Shown here: positions 1 to 9,769 of the stretch, in pieces
Layout of the letters: each line of letters opens with the position of its first letter
Numbering within the stretch: the first letter of the stretch is position 1
From: Antarctobacter sediminis
GTDB lineage: Bacteria > Pseudomonadota > Alphaproteobacteria > Rhodobacterales > Rhodobacteraceae
NCBI RefSeq assembly: GCF_019218285.1
Contig: NZ_JAHUZG010000002.1
Span: forward strand, 930,001-994,000
DNA: 64,000 nt
Direction of reading: 5' to 3'
Notes under the pieces: model-generated
What the model saw: the letters and a program-made list of their open reading frames with translations, nothing else
Databases searched by the model: none
Told to the model about the DNA's origin: nothing
Made by a program: the position numbers and the translations under genes

Positions 1-2399
1 TGCTGCATGATGCCCGCGACGTGAACGTCCTTGCCATCGCAGATCGCGTCCACATCCAGTTCCGTCGCACCGGAGAGATAGCTGTCCAACAGAACCGGAC
101 TGTCGCCCGACACGACCACAGCCTCTTTGATGTAGCGTTTCAGTTGATCCATGTCGCGGACGATTTCCATCGCCCGGCCGCCCAGCACGTAGGAGGGGCG
201 GATCACCAGCGGAAAGCCGATTTCTTCGGCGATTTCCAACGCCTGCGCATCCGTAGAGGCAATGCCGTTGCGAGGTTGCTTCAGACCCAGTTCGTTGACC
301 AGCGCCTGAAAGCGTTCCCGGTCTTCGGCAAGGTCGATGGCGTCCGGAGTGGTGCCGAGGATCGGGATGCCCTCTGCCTCCAAAGCATTGGCGAGCTTCA
401 GCGGTGTCTGGCCGCCGAACTGGACGATGACGCCGTGAAGGGTGCCGTTCTCCTGCTCTTTTGTCAGGATCTCCATCACATGTTCGAAGGTCAGCGGTTC
501 AAAATACAGCCGGTCCGAGGTGTCGTAGTCGGTCGACACCGTTTCTGGGTTGCAGTTGATCATGATGGTTTCAAAGCCCGCTTCGGTCAGCGCGAAACAG
601 GCGTGGCAGCAGCAATAATCGAACTCGATCCCCTGCCCGATCCGGTTCGGACCGCCGCCGAGGATGACCACTTTCTTGCGGTCGCTTGGGCGCGCCTCGC
701 ATTCCACCTCGCCCATCATGGGCTCTTCGTAGGTGGAATACATGTAGGGGGTCTGGGCTTCGAACTCGGCCCCGCAGGTGTCGATCCGCTTGAACACGGC
801 GGTAACGCCCTGCGCGTGGCGGCGCGTGCGCACGTCCTTTTCGGAGAAGCCGGTCAGCTTGGCGAGGCGGGCGTCCGTGAACCCCAGCATCTTGAGCGCG
901 CGCATGCCCTCGGTATCCTGCGGCAGCCCGTTGGCGCGGATGTCGTTCTCGGCCTCGACGATCTCGCGGATGCGGGCAAGGAACCACGGGTCAAACATGG
1001 TGACACCGTGGATTTCATCATCCGACAGCCCGTGGCGCATAGCCTGCGCGATGGTGCGCATCCGGTCCGGGGTCTGTTCGCTGATCGCCTTGATGACGGC
1101 GGCCTTGTCGGGCGCTCCGGGGATTTCGACCTCGTCAAAGCCGGTCAGGCCGGATTCCATCGAGGCCAGCGCCTTTTGCAGCGATTCGTGGATGGTGCGG
1201 CCAATGGCCATCGCCTCGCCCACGGATTTCATCGCGGTGGTCAGATAGGGCTGCGAACCGGGGAATTTCTCGAAGGCGAATTTCGGGATCTTGGTGACGA
1301 CATAGTCGATGGTCGGCTCAAAGGACGCCGGGGTCACTTTCGTGATGTCGTTGTCCAATTCGTCGAGGGTGTAGCCCACCGCCAGCTTGGCCGCGATCTT
1401 GGCAATGGGGAATCCCGTCGCCTTGGAGGCCAGCGCCGAAGAGCGCGACACGCGCGGGTTCATCTCGATCACGACCATGCGGCCGTTTTCGGGGTTGATC
1501 GCCCATTGCACGTTGGACCCGCCGGTTTCGACGCCGATCTCGCGCAGGACGGCGATCGAGCCGTTGCGCATGATCTGGTATTCCTTGTCGGTCAGGGTCA
1601 GCGCCGGGGCCACGGTGATCGAATCGCCGGTGTGCACGCCCATCGGATCGACGTTCTCGATGGAACAGACGATGATCGCATTGTCCGCCTTGTCGCGGAC
1701 AACCTCCATTTCGTATTCCTTCCAGCCCAGCAGCGACTCGTCGACAAGGATCTGACCCACCGGCGAGGCATCCATGCCCGAACGGCAGAAGTGGATGTAA
1801 TCCTCGCGGTTGTAGGCCACACCGCCGCCCGTGCCGCCAAGGGTAAAGGCGGGGCGGATGATGGCGGGCAGACCGATTTCTTCCAGCGCGTCCAGCGCGA
1901 TCTGCACGCCTTCTTCGAGGTCGAACTTGCCCTTGGCATCCTTGGGCGCGGTGACGATGGTCGCCTTGGGGTTTTCCAGCCCGATGCGGTCCATCGCTTC
2001 GCGGAAGAGCTTGCGGTCTTCTGCCATTTCAATGGCATCGCGCTTGGCACCGATCATCTCGACACCGAATTTCTCCAGCACGCCCATCTCTTCCAGCGCC
2101 AGCGAGGTGTTGAGCCCGGTCTGCCCGCCCATCGTCGGCAGCAGCGCGTCGGGGCGTTCTTTCTCGATGATCTTGGCCACCACTTCCGGCGTGATCGGTT
2201 CGATATAGGTGGCGTCGGCCAGGCCCGGATCGGTCATGATCGTCGCCGGGTTCGAGTTCACGAGGATGACGCGGTAGCCCTCTTCGCGCAGCGCCTTGCA
2301 GGCCTGTGCGCCGGAATAGTCGAATTCGCAGGCCTGCCCGATGACAATCGGCCCCGCCCCGATGATCATGATCGACTGGATATCGGTACGTTTGGGCAT
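1..2399 (-). CDS. carB: carbamoyl-phosphate synthase large subunit, 3' part beyond the window
   Basis: The reverse strand encodes the first 799 residues of CarB, which makes carbamoyl phosphate from bicarbonate, ATP and glutamine-derived ammonia for arginine and pyrimidine synthesis. The start [16 protein letters not shown] is the normal CarB N-terminus. The first ATP-grasp half carries FTLGGTGGG and [17 protein letters not shown]; the second half begins near residue 560 with [17 protein letters not shown]. The family is usually about 1,100 residues, so roughly 300, including the allosteric domain, lie to the left of base 1. It is divergent from pabB. The long open frame on the opposite strand is a codon-phase shadow. 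Confidence 0.97.
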   Translation of the reverse strand, partial: MPKRTDIQSIMIIGAGPIVIGQACEFDYSGAQACKALREEGYRVILVNSNPATIMTDPGLADATYIEPITPEVVAKIIEKERPDALLPTMGGQTGLNTSLALEEMGVLEKFGVEMIGAKRDAIEMAEDRKLFREAMDRIGLENPKATIVTAPKDAKGKFDLEEGVQIALDALEEIGLPAIIRPAFTLGGTGGGVAYNREDYIHFCRSGMDASPVGQILVDESLLGWKEYEMEVVRDKADNAIIVCSIENVDPMGVHTGDSITVAPALTLTDKEYQIMRNGSIAVLREIGVETGGSNVQWAINPENGRMVVIEMNPRVSRSSALASKATGFPIAKIAAKLAVGYTLDELDNDITKVTPASFEPTIDYVVTKIPKFAFEKFPGSQPYLTTAMKSVGEAMAIGRTIHESLQKALASMESGLTGFDEVEIPGAPDKAAVIKAISEQTPDRMRTIAQAMRHGLSDDEIHGVTMFDPWFLARIREIVEAENDIRANGLPQDTEGMRALKMLGFTDARLAKLTGFSEKDVRTRRHAQGVTAVFKRIDTCGAEFEAQTPYMYSTYEEPMMGEVECEARPSDRKKVVILGGGPNRIGQGIEFDYCCCHACFALTEAGFETIMINCNPETVSTDYDTSDRLYFEPLTFEHVMEILTKEQENGTLHGVIVQFGGQTPLKLANALEAEGIPILGTTPDAIDLAEDRERFQALVNELGLKQPRNGIASTDAQALEIAEEIGFPLVIRPSYVLGGRAMEIVRDMDQLKRYIKEAVVVSGDSPVLLDSYLSGATELDVDAICDGKDVHVAGIMQ

Positions 2400-2485
2400 G
2401 GCGGACCTCTGCTGATATGGCGGCTGCTGATGTGGCGGCGTGAGCGACAGGCCCGCAGACTCGCGTCCGGGCCAAATTGTCGTGC

Positions 2486-2513
2486 GTTATAGGCACCGCG
2501 CCAAAAGGTGCAA
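2486..2513 (-). promoter_or_regulatory. putative sigma70-type promoter of carB
   Basis: Read on the reverse strand, TTGCAC (2513-2508) and TATAAC (2491-2486) are 16 bases apart. This would give carB a leader of about 80 bases. It is a visual match to the consensus only. Confidence 0.55.
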
Positions 2514-2610
2514 GGGCGTGTGGCCTGCCGTCTTCAATATGTCGCCTTCGGACTTTCGTGCCCAGCGCGTCTGGCGTAAAACCACAGGCTGACGCAGCAG
2601 GAGCCAGACA

Positions 2611-3729
2611 ATGCGCATACGCTTCGATCAGGGGCCTTCGGGCGCCGGGACCGGCTTTGCCGAGGCAAGCGAGGTGATCCGCGCCGATACGCCTGCCGAA
2701 GTGCCCGCGGCGTTGGCCCGGCTGGATGCCGCGCGGGCGGCGGGCGCATGGGTCGCGGGTTTTGCCAGTTACGAGTTGGGCCATGTACTGGAACCCAGAC
2801 TGGCGCGGTGGATGCCCGGCGAACGCCGCCTGCCGCTGATCTGCTTTGGTGTCTACGACGCGCCGCGCGCCCTGCCGCTGGCGCAGCCGGGCGGCGGCAT
2901 CACCGGTTTCACGCCGCGCTGGGATGCGACCCGCTATCGCGAAGCGTTCCAGACGGTGCATTCCGCCATTGCTGCCGGCGACATCTATCAGGCGAACCTG
3001 ACCTTCCCCATCGACCTGACCATCGATGGGCGCCCCGAGGCGCTGTACGCCGCGCTGGCCGACCGGCAACCGGTGCCGCATGGCGCCCTTGTCGAAATCG
3101 ACGGGCTGGCCTTGCTGTCACGCTCGCCCGAACTGTTCTTTCGCACCGATGCACTTGGGCGGATCGAAACCCGCCCGATGAAAGGCACGCAACCGCGCAG
3201 CGTGGATCCGGCCGAGGATGCACGCCGCCGCAACTGGCTGGCGCAGGACGAAAAGAACCGCGCCGAGAACCTGATGATCGTGGACCTTTTGCGCAATGAC
3301 ATCAGCCGGGTGGCGCGGCCCGGCTCGGTCAAGGTGCCGCAACTCTTCCACGTCGAAAGCTATGCGACCGTGCACCAGATGGTGTCGCTGGTGCAGGCGG
3401 AACTGGCCGAGGGTGTCACCCTGTCCGACATCTTGCGCGCGCTGTATCCCTGTGGCTCGATCACCGGCGCGCCCAAGATCCGCGCGATGGAGATCCTGTC
3501 CCTTCTGGAACCCTGGCCGCGCGAGATCTATTGCGGTTCGATCGGCTGGGCCGCACCGGATGGCCGGTCCGAGTTCAACGTGGCGATCCGCACCCTGATG
3601 GTGGACGGCGCACGCGCTGTGCTGAACGTGGGCGGCGGCGTGGTCTGGGACAGCACCGCCGAATCCGAATACGAGGAAGCCCTGTGGAAGACACGCTTTG
3701 CCCGCCAGATGATGCTGGATTTCGCCTGA
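2611..3729 (+). CDS. pabB: aminodeoxychorismate synthase component I
   Basis: This 372-residue chorismate-binding enzyme converts chorismate to aminodeoxychorismate on the way to p-aminobenzoate and folate, using ammonia from a PabA-type amidotransferase that is not in the window. The C-terminal half has the family motifs PMKGTQPRS (Lys191, which corresponds to the catalytic lysine of PabB's PIKGT motif), KNRAENLMIVDLLRND and GSITGAPKIRAMEI. The PabB-type PxKGT motif favours PabB over anthranilate synthase TrpE. The start follows the purine-rich stretch cagcaggagccagaca. Its 3' end overlaps the next gene, which acts on its product. Confidence 0.9.
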   Translation: MRIRFDQGPSGAGTGFAEASEVIRADTPAEVPAALARLDAARAAGAWVAGFASYELGHVLEPRLARWMPGERRLPLICFGVYDAPRALPLAQPGGGITGFTPRWDATRYREAFQTVHSAIAAGDIYQANLTFPIDLTIDGRPEALYAALADRQPVPHGALVEIDGLALLSRSPELFFRTDALGRIETRPMKGTQPRSVDPAEDARRRNWLAQDEKNRAENLMIVDLLRNDISRVARPGSVKVPQLFHVESYATVHQMVSLVQAELAEGVTLSDILRALYPCGSITGAPKIRAMEILSLLEPWPREIYCGSIGWAAPDGRSEFNVAIRTLMVDGARAVLNVGGGVVWDSTAESEYEEALWKTRFARQMMLDFA

Positions 3730-4313
3730 TCGAAACCGGCTTGTGGACGCCTGACATCGGGCTGCACCGGCGCGATCTACATCTTGCGCGGCTAACCCGC
3801 AGCGCCGCGCGCCTTGGCATTCGCCCCCAAGGGGTTGAGGCAGCGCTGGAGGCCGCGCGGTTCGACGGGCCGACCCGCCTGCGGCTGACCGTAACGCGCG
3901 ACGGCGCTGCCGAGGTCACGGGCGCGCCATTTGCCCCCCTGCCGCAAGATACGGTCTGGACGCTGGCCATTTCCCAGGATCGCCTGCGCAAAGACGACCC
4001 GTGGTTGCAGGTCAAGACAACCGAACGGGCGCTGTATAACGCGGCGCGGACTGCCCTGCCCGATGGCATCGACGAGATGCTGTTCCTCAACGAGGAAGGC
4101 GCGCTGTGCGAAGGCACGATCACCAACCTCTTTCTGGAAACGCCCGAGGGCATGGTGACCCCGCCGCTGGCCGATGGCTGTCTGCCCGGCATCCTGCGGC
4201 AAGAGTTGCTGGCGAAGGGCGCGCGGGAACGCCGCCTGCTCCCTGCCGACCTGTCGCGGGGGCGGATTTTCGTCGGCAATGCCCTGCGTGGGCTGATCCC
4301 CGCGCGCCTGTAG
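3684..4313 (+). CDS. class IV aminotransferase, aminodeoxychorismate lyase-like
   Basis: This PLP-dependent class IV (branched-chain aminotransferase fold) protein of about 209 residues probably releases pyruvate from aminodeoxychorismate to give p-aminobenzoate. [13 protein letters not shown] contains the likely PLP lysine, and EGTITNLFL and [11 protein letters not shown] are typical fold IV motifs. No ATG lies in frame before the conserved FRLIETGLW segment. I chose GTG at 3684, which overlaps the end of pabB by 46 bases and suggests translational coupling. The protein is shorter than E. coli PabC (about 270). Without the pabB neighbour, a D-amino-acid or branched-chain enzyme would be possible. 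Confidence 0.8.
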   Translation: MEDTLCPPDDAGFRLIETGLWTPDIGLHRRDLHLARLTRSAARLGIRPQGVEAALEAARFDGPTRLRLTVTRDGAAEVTGAPFAPLPQDTVWTLAISQDRLRKDDPWLQVKTTERALYNAARTALPDGIDEMLFLNEEGALCEGTITNLFLETPEGMVTPPLADGCLPGILRQELLAKGARERRLLPADLSRGRIFVGNALRGLIPARL

Positions 4314-4345
4314 CCCGCTTATCGCGTCGAAACCGGCAGTCCGCC

Positions 4346-4374
4346 TTGACTTTGCGAGCGCGGGACTGTGTATC
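4346..4374 (+). promoter_or_regulatory. putative aspS promoter
   Basis: TTGACT (4346-4351), a 17-base spacer and TGTATC (4369-4374) lie 38 bases before the aspS start codon, in the gap after the class IV aminotransferase gene. This is a consensus match by eye. Confidence 0.55.
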
Positions 4375-4411
4375 GGCGCCTGATTTACGCCTCATCCGAA
4401 AGGTATCCGAC

Positions 4412-6193
4412 ATGCACGCCTATCGCAGCCATACCTGCGCCGATCTGACCAAGGCCAATGTGGGCGACACCGTCCGCCTTGCCGGTTGGGTGCATCGCAT
4501 CCGAGATCACGGCGGCGTCCTGTTCATCGACCTGCGCGACCATTACGGCGTGACGCAGGTTCTGTGCGATCCCGACAGCCCGGTCTTCAAGGACGTCGAG
4601 AAGGTGCGCAGCGAATGGTGTATCCGCATCGACGGCAACGTGAAGGCGCGCGACGAGTCGCTTATCAACGCCAAGCTGCCCACCGGCGAGATCGAGGTCT
4701 ATATCCGTGACCTCGAAGTGCTGGGCGAAGCGCAGGAACTGCCGCTGATCGTCTTTGGCGATCAGGAATACCCCGAGGAAACCCGCCTGAAGTACCGCTA
4801 TCTCGACCTGCGCCGCGAAGCGATGCAGAAGTCGATGACCCTGCGGTCGGACGTTGTGGCCTCGATGCGCCGCCGCATGTGGGACAAGGGGTTCCGCGAA
4901 TACCAGACGCCGATCATCACCGCCTCGTCGCCCGAAGGCGCGCGCGACTTCCTCGTGCCGTCGCGCCTGCATCCGGGCAAGTTCTATGCCCTGCCGCAGG
5001 CCCCGCAGCAGTTCAAGCAGCTGATCATGGTCTCGGGCTTTGACAAGTATTTCCAGATCGCGCCCTGTTTCCGCGACGAGGATCCGCGCGCCGACCGTTC
5101 GCCCACCGATTTCTATCAGCTCGACCTGGAAATGTCCTTTGTCGAGCAGCAGGACGTGTTCGACACCGTCTCGCCCGTGATCGCGGGCATCTTCGAGGAA
5201 TTCGGCGGCGGCAAGAAGGTCGACGCGCCCGAGACATGGCCGCAGATCCCCTATGCCGAGGCGGCACTGAAATACGGCACCGACAAGCCCGACCTGCGCA
5301 ACCCGATCGAGATGCAGGATGTCAGCGAGCATTTCCGCGGCTCGGGCTTTGCGATCTTTGCCAAGCTGCTGGAGCAGGACGGCACCCAGATCCGCGCCAT
5401 CCCGGCGCCCACTGGCGGGTCGCGCAAGTTCTGTGACCGCATGAACGCCTTTGCCCAGAAAGAGGGCCTGCCGGGCATGGGGTATATCTTCTGGCGCGCC
5501 AAGGGCGACGAAATGGAAGCCGCCGGTCCGCTGGCCAAGAACATCGGCCCCGAGCGGACCGAGGCGATCCGCCAGCAGCTGGGCCTTGGCGTCGGTGACG
5601 CGGCCTTCTTCCTCGGCGGCAAACCCTCGGCGTTTGAACGTGTGGCGGGCAAGGCGCGCGACGTGATCGGCGCCGAACTGAACCTGACCGACCAGAACCG
5701 CTTTGCCTTTGCATGGATCGTGGATTTCCCGATCTACGAGAAGGACGAAGAAAGCGGCGAGATCGACTTTGAACACAACCCCTTCTCCATGCCGCAGGGC
5801 GGGATGGAGGCGCTGCTGGGCGATCCGCTGGCGGTCAAGGGTTTCCAGTACGATCTGGCCTGCAACGGCTATGAACTGGTGTCGGGCGCGATCCGGAACC
5901 ACAAGCCCGAGGTCATGCTCAAGGCCTTTGAACTGGCCGGTTATGGCGAGGACGAGGTCAAGAACCGCTTTGGAGCGCTTTACAATGCGTTCCATTATGG
6001 CGCCCCGCCGCACGGTGGCTGCGCCGCCGGCATCGACCGGATCGTGATGCTGCTGGCCGAAACGGCGAACATCCGCGAAGTCATCATGTTCCCGATGAAC
6101 CAGCGTGCCGAAGACCTGATGATGAACGCGCCGTCCGAACCGTCTTCGGATCAGCTGATGGAACTCAGCTTGCGCGTGATTCCGCAGGAATAA
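4412..6193 (+). CDS. aspS: aspartyl-tRNA synthetase
   Basis: This 593-residue bacterial-type class II synthetase charges tRNA-Asp, and possibly tRNA-Asn if the organism uses the amidation route. An N-terminal OB-fold anticodon domain ([20 protein letters not shown]) is followed by motif 2 ([19 protein letters not shown]), the long GAD insertion typical of bacterial AspRS and motif 3 ([15 protein letters not shown]). The usual PQSPQ signature reads PQAPQ. ATG 4412 starts the standard [13 protein letters not shown]-terminus; longer upstream extensions in this frame belong to the previous gene's shadow. It appears to be a single-gene unit with its own promoter. Confidence 0.97.
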   Translation: MHAYRSHTCADLTKANVGDTVRLAGWVHRIRDHGGVLFIDLRDHYGVTQVLCDPDSPVFKDVEKVRSEWCIRIDGNVKARDESLINAKLPTGEIEVYIRDLEVLGEAQELPLIVFGDQEYPEETRLKYRYLDLRREAMQKSMTLRSDVVASMRRRMWDKGFREYQTPIITASSPEGARDFLVPSRLHPGKFYALPQAPQQFKQLIMVSGFDKYFQIAPCFRDEDPRADRSPTDFYQLDLEMSFVEQQDVFDTVSPVIAGIFEEFGGGKKVDAPETWPQIPYAEAALKYGTDKPDLRNPIEMQDVSEHFRGSGFAIFAKLLEQDGTQIRAIPAPTGGSRKFCDRMNAFAQKEGLPGMGYIFWRAKGDEMEAAGPLAKNIGPERTEAIRQQLGLGVGDAAFFLGGKPSAFERVAGKARDVIGAELNLTDQNRFAFAWIVDFPIYEKDEESGEIDFEHNPFSMPQGGMEALLGDPLAVKGFQYDLACNGYELVSGAIRNHKPEVMLKAFELAGYGEDEVKNRFGALYNAFHYGAPPHGGCAAGIDRIVMLLAETANIREVIMFPMNQRAEDLMMNAPSEPSSDQLMELSLRVIPQE

Positions 6194-6239
6194 TCAGGCC
6201 GTAGGGCACCATTCCGCCGAACCGGCGGACACAAAGACG

Positions 6240-6266
6240 TGCGGGGCGATGCAAGCGCGCCCCGCA
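6240..6266 (+). terminator. stem-loop after aspS
   Basis: TGCGGGGCG (6240-6248) pairs with CGCCCCGCA (6258-6266) around a 9-base loop. There is no T-run, so this may be a weak terminator or an mRNA-stabilising hairpin. It lies 46 bases after the aspS stop. Confidence 0.4.
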
Positions 6267-6280
6267 TCCGTTATACGGAT
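6266..6280. promoter_or_regulatory. perfect inverted repeat before the DUF1800 gene
   Basis: ATCCGT-TAT-ACGGAT is a perfect 15-base palindrome 24 bases upstream of the DUF1800 start. TTATAC inside it could serve as a -10 element. It could equally be a small hairpin; no regulator is identified. Confidence 0.3.
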
Positions 6281-6304
6281 CTCAGCAGTCTTGAGGTCTC
6301 GTAT

Positions 6305-7681
6305 ATGTTCGACCCCGTCCTTGCCGACATTCGTTTTGGCTGCGGCCTGTCCCCGCACATTGCGCCCCCCCATAGCGCGGAGGCCATGCTGGCCGGGTTG
6401 ACGGCACCGGACACCATGGCGCGCAGCTTTGCGGTCGTCCCCTTTGCCGAATTTTCGCAAGATATGCTGGACAGCGGCGTGACCCTTGGCCGGATCAACC
6501 GGATGACCAAGGGCACCGAGGCCAATAGCCTTGTGATCGCCCAGATCCGCAAGCTGCGGCAGCGCGCCCGCAAAGCACAACGCGCATGGCTGGTTTCCCA
6601 TGTGGCGCGGCGCGTACATAGCCCCACTCCTTTCCGAGAGCGGCTGGAAAGCTTTTGGGCGGATCACTTCACGGTCCGAGGCAAGGCCAATGTTCTGGAA
6701 TTCGGCGTTTCGCCCTACGTCGAATCCGCGATCCGTCCCAATTTCGCCGCGCGGTTCGAGGATCTGCTGATCGCGGCGGCCCTTCACCCGATGATGCTGC
6801 ATTATCTGGATCAGCATGCCTCGGCCGGGCCAAATGCCGAGCGAGCGAAAAACGCCCCCGGAAAGTTCGGCTTCAACGAAAACCTCGCCCGCGAGTTGTT
6901 GGAGTTGCATACGCTGGGCGTGGACGGCCCCTATACTCAGGCCGATGTCCGCCAACTGGCCGAGCTTTTGACCGGGCTGATGTATTCCGCTGATGACGGC
7001 ACGATCTTTCGGCAATCTCTGGCGGAACCCGGTGATGAAACGGTATTGGGCAAACGCTATGGCGGGCATCCGGGCGGCGGGTTGCAGGATATTCACGCCG
7101 CTCTGCGCGATCTTGCAAGGCATCCGGTCACCGCGCGCCATATCACGCAAAAGCTGGCCGTGCATTTTGTCGCGGACATGCCCGATCCGGATCTGATTGC
7201 GGCCATGGAACGGGCTTGGCTGGATACCGACGGCGCCTTGTTGCCGGTCTACAAGGCGATGTTGTCACATCCCGCAACATGGCAGCCGCGCCCCGCCAAT
7301 GCCAAGCAACCGCTGGATTTCATCGCTTCGGCCTGTCGGGCGCTTGATGTGCCCCATGCCGTGCTGACCAAACGCGCCTATGTTGCAATCGAACAACCGA
7401 TGCGGCTGATGGGCCATTTCTGGCAGGAACCGTCCGGGCCAGACGGTTTGCCAGAGGGGGATGACGCGTGGCTTACGCCGCAGGGTCTGGCAGCGCGCCT
7501 GCAATGGGCCTTTGTCATGCCGCAGACCCTGCTGGGCAGGCTCCCGGACCCGCGAGAGTTCGTGCAGACCGCGCTGGGATCGCGGGCCGACCAAGACCTG
7601 CGCTTTGCCGCCTCCGCCGCCGAAACCCGCGCTGACGGGATCGGCGTCGTTCTGGCCTCGCCCGCGTTTCAAAGGATGTAA
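6305..7681 (+). CDS. DUF1800 domain-containing protein
   Basis: This protein of about 458 residues belongs to the DUF1800 family, whose biochemical role is not established. The central motif ARELLELHTLGVDGPYT, the upstream FWADHFTVRGK and the segment HPGGGLQDIHAALRDLARHP are characteristic. DUF1800 genes nearly always precede a DUF1501 gene, as here, with 4 bases between them. I started at MFDPVLADIRFGCG (6305) rather than at an upstream ATG that would include the aspS-distal hairpin. No clear signal peptide is visible, unlike its DUF1501 partner. The two are presumably co-transcribed. Confidence 0.85.
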   Translation: MFDPVLADIRFGCGLSPHIAPPHSAEAMLAGLTAPDTMARSFAVVPFAEFSQDMLDSGVTLGRINRMTKGTEANSLVIAQIRKLRQRARKAQRAWLVSHVARRVHSPTPFRERLESFWADHFTVRGKANVLEFGVSPYVESAIRPNFAARFEDLLIAAALHPMMLHYLDQHASAGPNAERAKNAPGKFGFNENLARELLELHTLGVDGPYTQADVRQLAELLTGLMYSADDGTIFRQSLAEPGDETVLGKRYGGHPGGGLQDIHAALRDLARHPVTARHITQKLAVHFVADMPDPDLIAAMERAWLDTDGALLPVYKAMLSHPATWQPRPANAKQPLDFIASACRALDVPHAVLTKRAYVAIEQPMRLMGHFWQEPSGPDGLPEGDDAWLTPQGLAARLQWAFVMPQTLLGRLPDPREFVQTALGSRADQDLRFAASAAETRADGIGVVLASPAFQRM

Positions 7682-7685
7682 GCAG

Positions 7686-8909
7686 ATGGACAGACGCAGT
7701 TTTCTGACCCAAGGGGCGATGATCGGCTGTTCGTTGGCAGCCAGCCCGCTGATGACGCCGGTCAGCTTTGCCGCTACGCCCGGTGACGCCCGGCTGGTGG
7801 TCATCATCCTGCGCGGCGGCATGGACGGTCTGGGTGTTGTAGCGCCCTACGGAGACCCGGATTTCGCGGCCCTTGGCCGTCCTGTGCCGGACTTTTCCAA
7901 TGGTGCCATGGATCTGGACGGCCGGTTCGCCTTGCACCCGGCGCTGTCGCCCTTGCGCCCCCTGTGGCAGGCCGGAGAGCTTGGCTTTGCCCATGCCGTT
8001 TCGATCCCCTATCGCGACAAGCGCAGCCATTTCGACGGGCAGGACCTGCTTGAGGCTGGCGTGGCGGAAAACGGCGGGCCCCTGCCCCCTGACGGCTGGT
8101 TGAATCGCGTGGTCCAGAACTTGCCCGGGGCCACCGCCGACAGCGCCTATGCAATCGGAGGTGAGCCGTTGCGCATCCTGTCCGGGCCCGCTCAGATCAG
8201 CCGTTGGACCCCCGAGGCCGATCTGCATCTCTCGCCGCAGGCGATCCTGCTTACCCGGCGCGTCATGCAGTCCGACCCGGCAATGGCAGCAGCCCTCGAC
8301 AGCGCCTTTGCTCTTGCGGGCAGCGACGGGGATGCATTGGCCTTTACCGGCGGGACAGAGGACATGATGGCGGCAATGCAGGATGACATGATGTCACCGC
8401 GCGCGCGCAGACGGCCCGGCGTGGCGCTGGCTGCTTTTGCGGCGCAACAGTTGCGGGAACAGGCGCGGATTGCCTGTTTTTCGCTGATGGGCTGGGACAC
8501 GCACAAAGGTCAGGCGCGCGGCCTGTCGAACGCGCTGGGGCAACTTGCGGACACGCTGACCACCCTGAAACAAACGCTGGGTGCCTCTGCATGGGAGCGC
8601 ACGACAGTCGCTGCCGTGACCGAATTCGGGCGCACCGTCCGGATGAACGGATCGGGCGGCACAGACCACGGCACCGGCGGCGCGATGATCCTGGCCGGTG
8701 GCGCGCTGCGTGGCAGACGTGTTCTGACGGAATGGCCCGGCCTTGACGAAGCCTCGCTATACGAAGGGCGCGACCTGAAACCGACACGGGATATGCGGGC
8801 CTATCTGGCCTGGATGCTGCGCGGGCAATTCGGACTTGCCCGCAGCACGTTGGAAACCGGGATCTTTCCGGGACTCGACATGGGCGAAGACCCCGGTTTT
8901 TTGCTGTAG
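7686..8909 (+). CDS. DUF1501 domain-containing protein, Tat-exported
   Basis: This 407-residue DUF1501 protein starts MDRRSFLTQGAMIGCSLAAS, a twin-arginine (RRSFL) signal with a short hydrophobic stretch, so export as a folded protein is likely. The body has DARLVVIILRGGMDGL, HFDGQDLLEAG and TVAAVTEFGRTVRMNGS...DHGTGG, typical of this alkaline-phosphatase-fold family. The function is not established. It follows the DUF1800 gene by 4 bases. The presence of the pair suggests an exported or surface complex, but nothing in the window shows the substrate. Confidence 0.85.
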   Translation: MDRRSFLTQGAMIGCSLAASPLMTPVSFAATPGDARLVVIILRGGMDGLGVVAPYGDPDFAALGRPVPDFSNGAMDLDGRFALHPALSPLRPLWQAGELGFAHAVSIPYRDKRSHFDGQDLLEAGVAENGGPLPPDGWLNRVVQNLPGATADSAYAIGGEPLRILSGPAQISRWTPEADLHLSPQAILLTRRVMQSDPAMAAALDSAFALAGSDGDALAFTGGTEDMMAAMQDDMMSPRARRRPGVALAAFAAQQLREQARIACFSLMGWDTHKGQARGLSNALGQLADTLTTLKQTLGASAWERTTVAAVTEFGRTVRMNGSGGTDHGTGGAMILAGGALRGRRVLTEWPGLDEASLYEGRDLKPTRDMRAYLAWMLRGQFGLARSTLETGIFPGLDMGEDPGFLL

Positions 8910-8919
8910 GGCCGCGACC

Positions 8920-9636
8920 TCAGATCGCCATGCGGTCGGCCACGCGATCCTGAACCAGCGCCGAAACGCGATCCAGTCCCGCTTTCACCGGAAGGCCCGC
9001 AGCACGGGCATCGGCCAGATCCTCGGCAGCTTGTTGCAAGACACCGTCGCCCGCGCTGCGCGCGACACCGGCAAGGAACTGCGTCAGGTAGGCCAGCGTG
9101 CTTTCGTTGCCTGCATCGCCCAGAACATCCGCCGCGTGGGCCATGTCATCGCGATAGGCCAGCGGATCGGGATTGACAGGATCGTCGCTGACAAGGCGCG
9201 GCCCCGTCGGACGGCGTTCGACCGGCAGCACCGAAAGAATCGCATTCTGAAAGGCAACGACCGAGGACACCGGTTTGCCCAGAAAGCCATCCGCGCCGGC
9301 GGCAAGCGCCACCTCTTCCGAAAAGGTATCGCCGCTGGTGCCAAGGATGACATCCACGCGCGGGCAGGTAGTCGCCAATTCCGAAATCAGTTCCGCCCCC
9401 GATCCGTCAGGCAGGCCAAGATCAATGATCACGACGCTGGGCCGATACACTTGCAGGTGACGCCGCGCCGATTTCAGGCAATCTGCCCGGCGGATGCGCG
9501 CGCCAGAGCGCAGGCACAAAAGGCGCATGGCATCGCAGGAATACCGGCTGTCCTCGACAACCAGAATGGTCAGCCCCAAAAGCGGCCGCGTGGCCGTGGG
9601 ACGCAGATGCGGTGAGAGATGTTCCAGTTCGTCCAT
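8920..9636 (-). CDS. orphan response regulator, receiver domain plus unknown helical C-terminus
   Basis: This 238-residue protein has a receiver domain at about residues 20-140: acidic pair in LTILVVEDSRYS, phosphoacceptor Asp in VVIIDLGLPDGSG, conserved Thr/Ser in ILGTSGD and Lys in FLGKPV. The remaining ~100 residues are Ala/Asp-rich and probably helical; I see no DNA-binding, GGDEF, EAL or HPt motif. The start MDELEHLSPHLR at 9636 has a strong ribosome site (aaggag, 8 bases upstream). No histidine kinase is nearby. It is divergent from mce and convergent with the DUF1501 gene. Confidence 0.8.
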   Translation of the reverse strand: MDELEHLSPHLRPTATRPLLGLTILVVEDSRYSCDAMRLLCLRSGARIRRADCLKSARRHLQVYRPSVVIIDLGLPDGSGAELISELATTCPRVDVILGTSGDTFSEEVALAAGADGFLGKPVSSVVAFQNAILSVLPVERRPTGPRLVSDDPVNPDPLAYRDDMAHAADVLGDAGNESTLAYLTQFLAGVARSAGDGVLQQAAEDLADARAAGLPVKAGLDRVSALVQDRVADRMAI

Positions 9637-9709
9637 GTCGGGGCTCCTTATCGAGTCGTGAACAAGATTGGCCTGACAGGGTGAACAAGCGGTTAAGGGT
9701 CGCACCGCC

Positions 9710-9744
9710 TTGTCCGGGCGTGGTGCAGAGGCCATAACCTCTGC
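9710..9744 (+). promoter_or_regulatory. putative mce promoter with inverted repeat over the -10
   Basis: TTGTCC (9710-9715), a 17-base spacer and CATAAC (9733-9738) resemble a promoter. The -10 lies between the arms of GCAGAGG-ccataa-CCTCTGC (9725-9744), so a repressor site is possible. It lies 26 bases before the mce start. Confidence 0.4.
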
Positions 9745-9769
9745 CAACGCCAGACATGGAGAGACAAAG

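Noticed and set aside
21-2492. Very long forward open frame opposite carB
   Set aside because: It mirrors the third-position bias of carB on the other strand; the translation has no recognisable domain, while the reverse strand encodes textbook CarB.
4385-6013. Reverse open frame opposite aspS
   Set aside because: Shadow of aspS; no domain or ribosome site.
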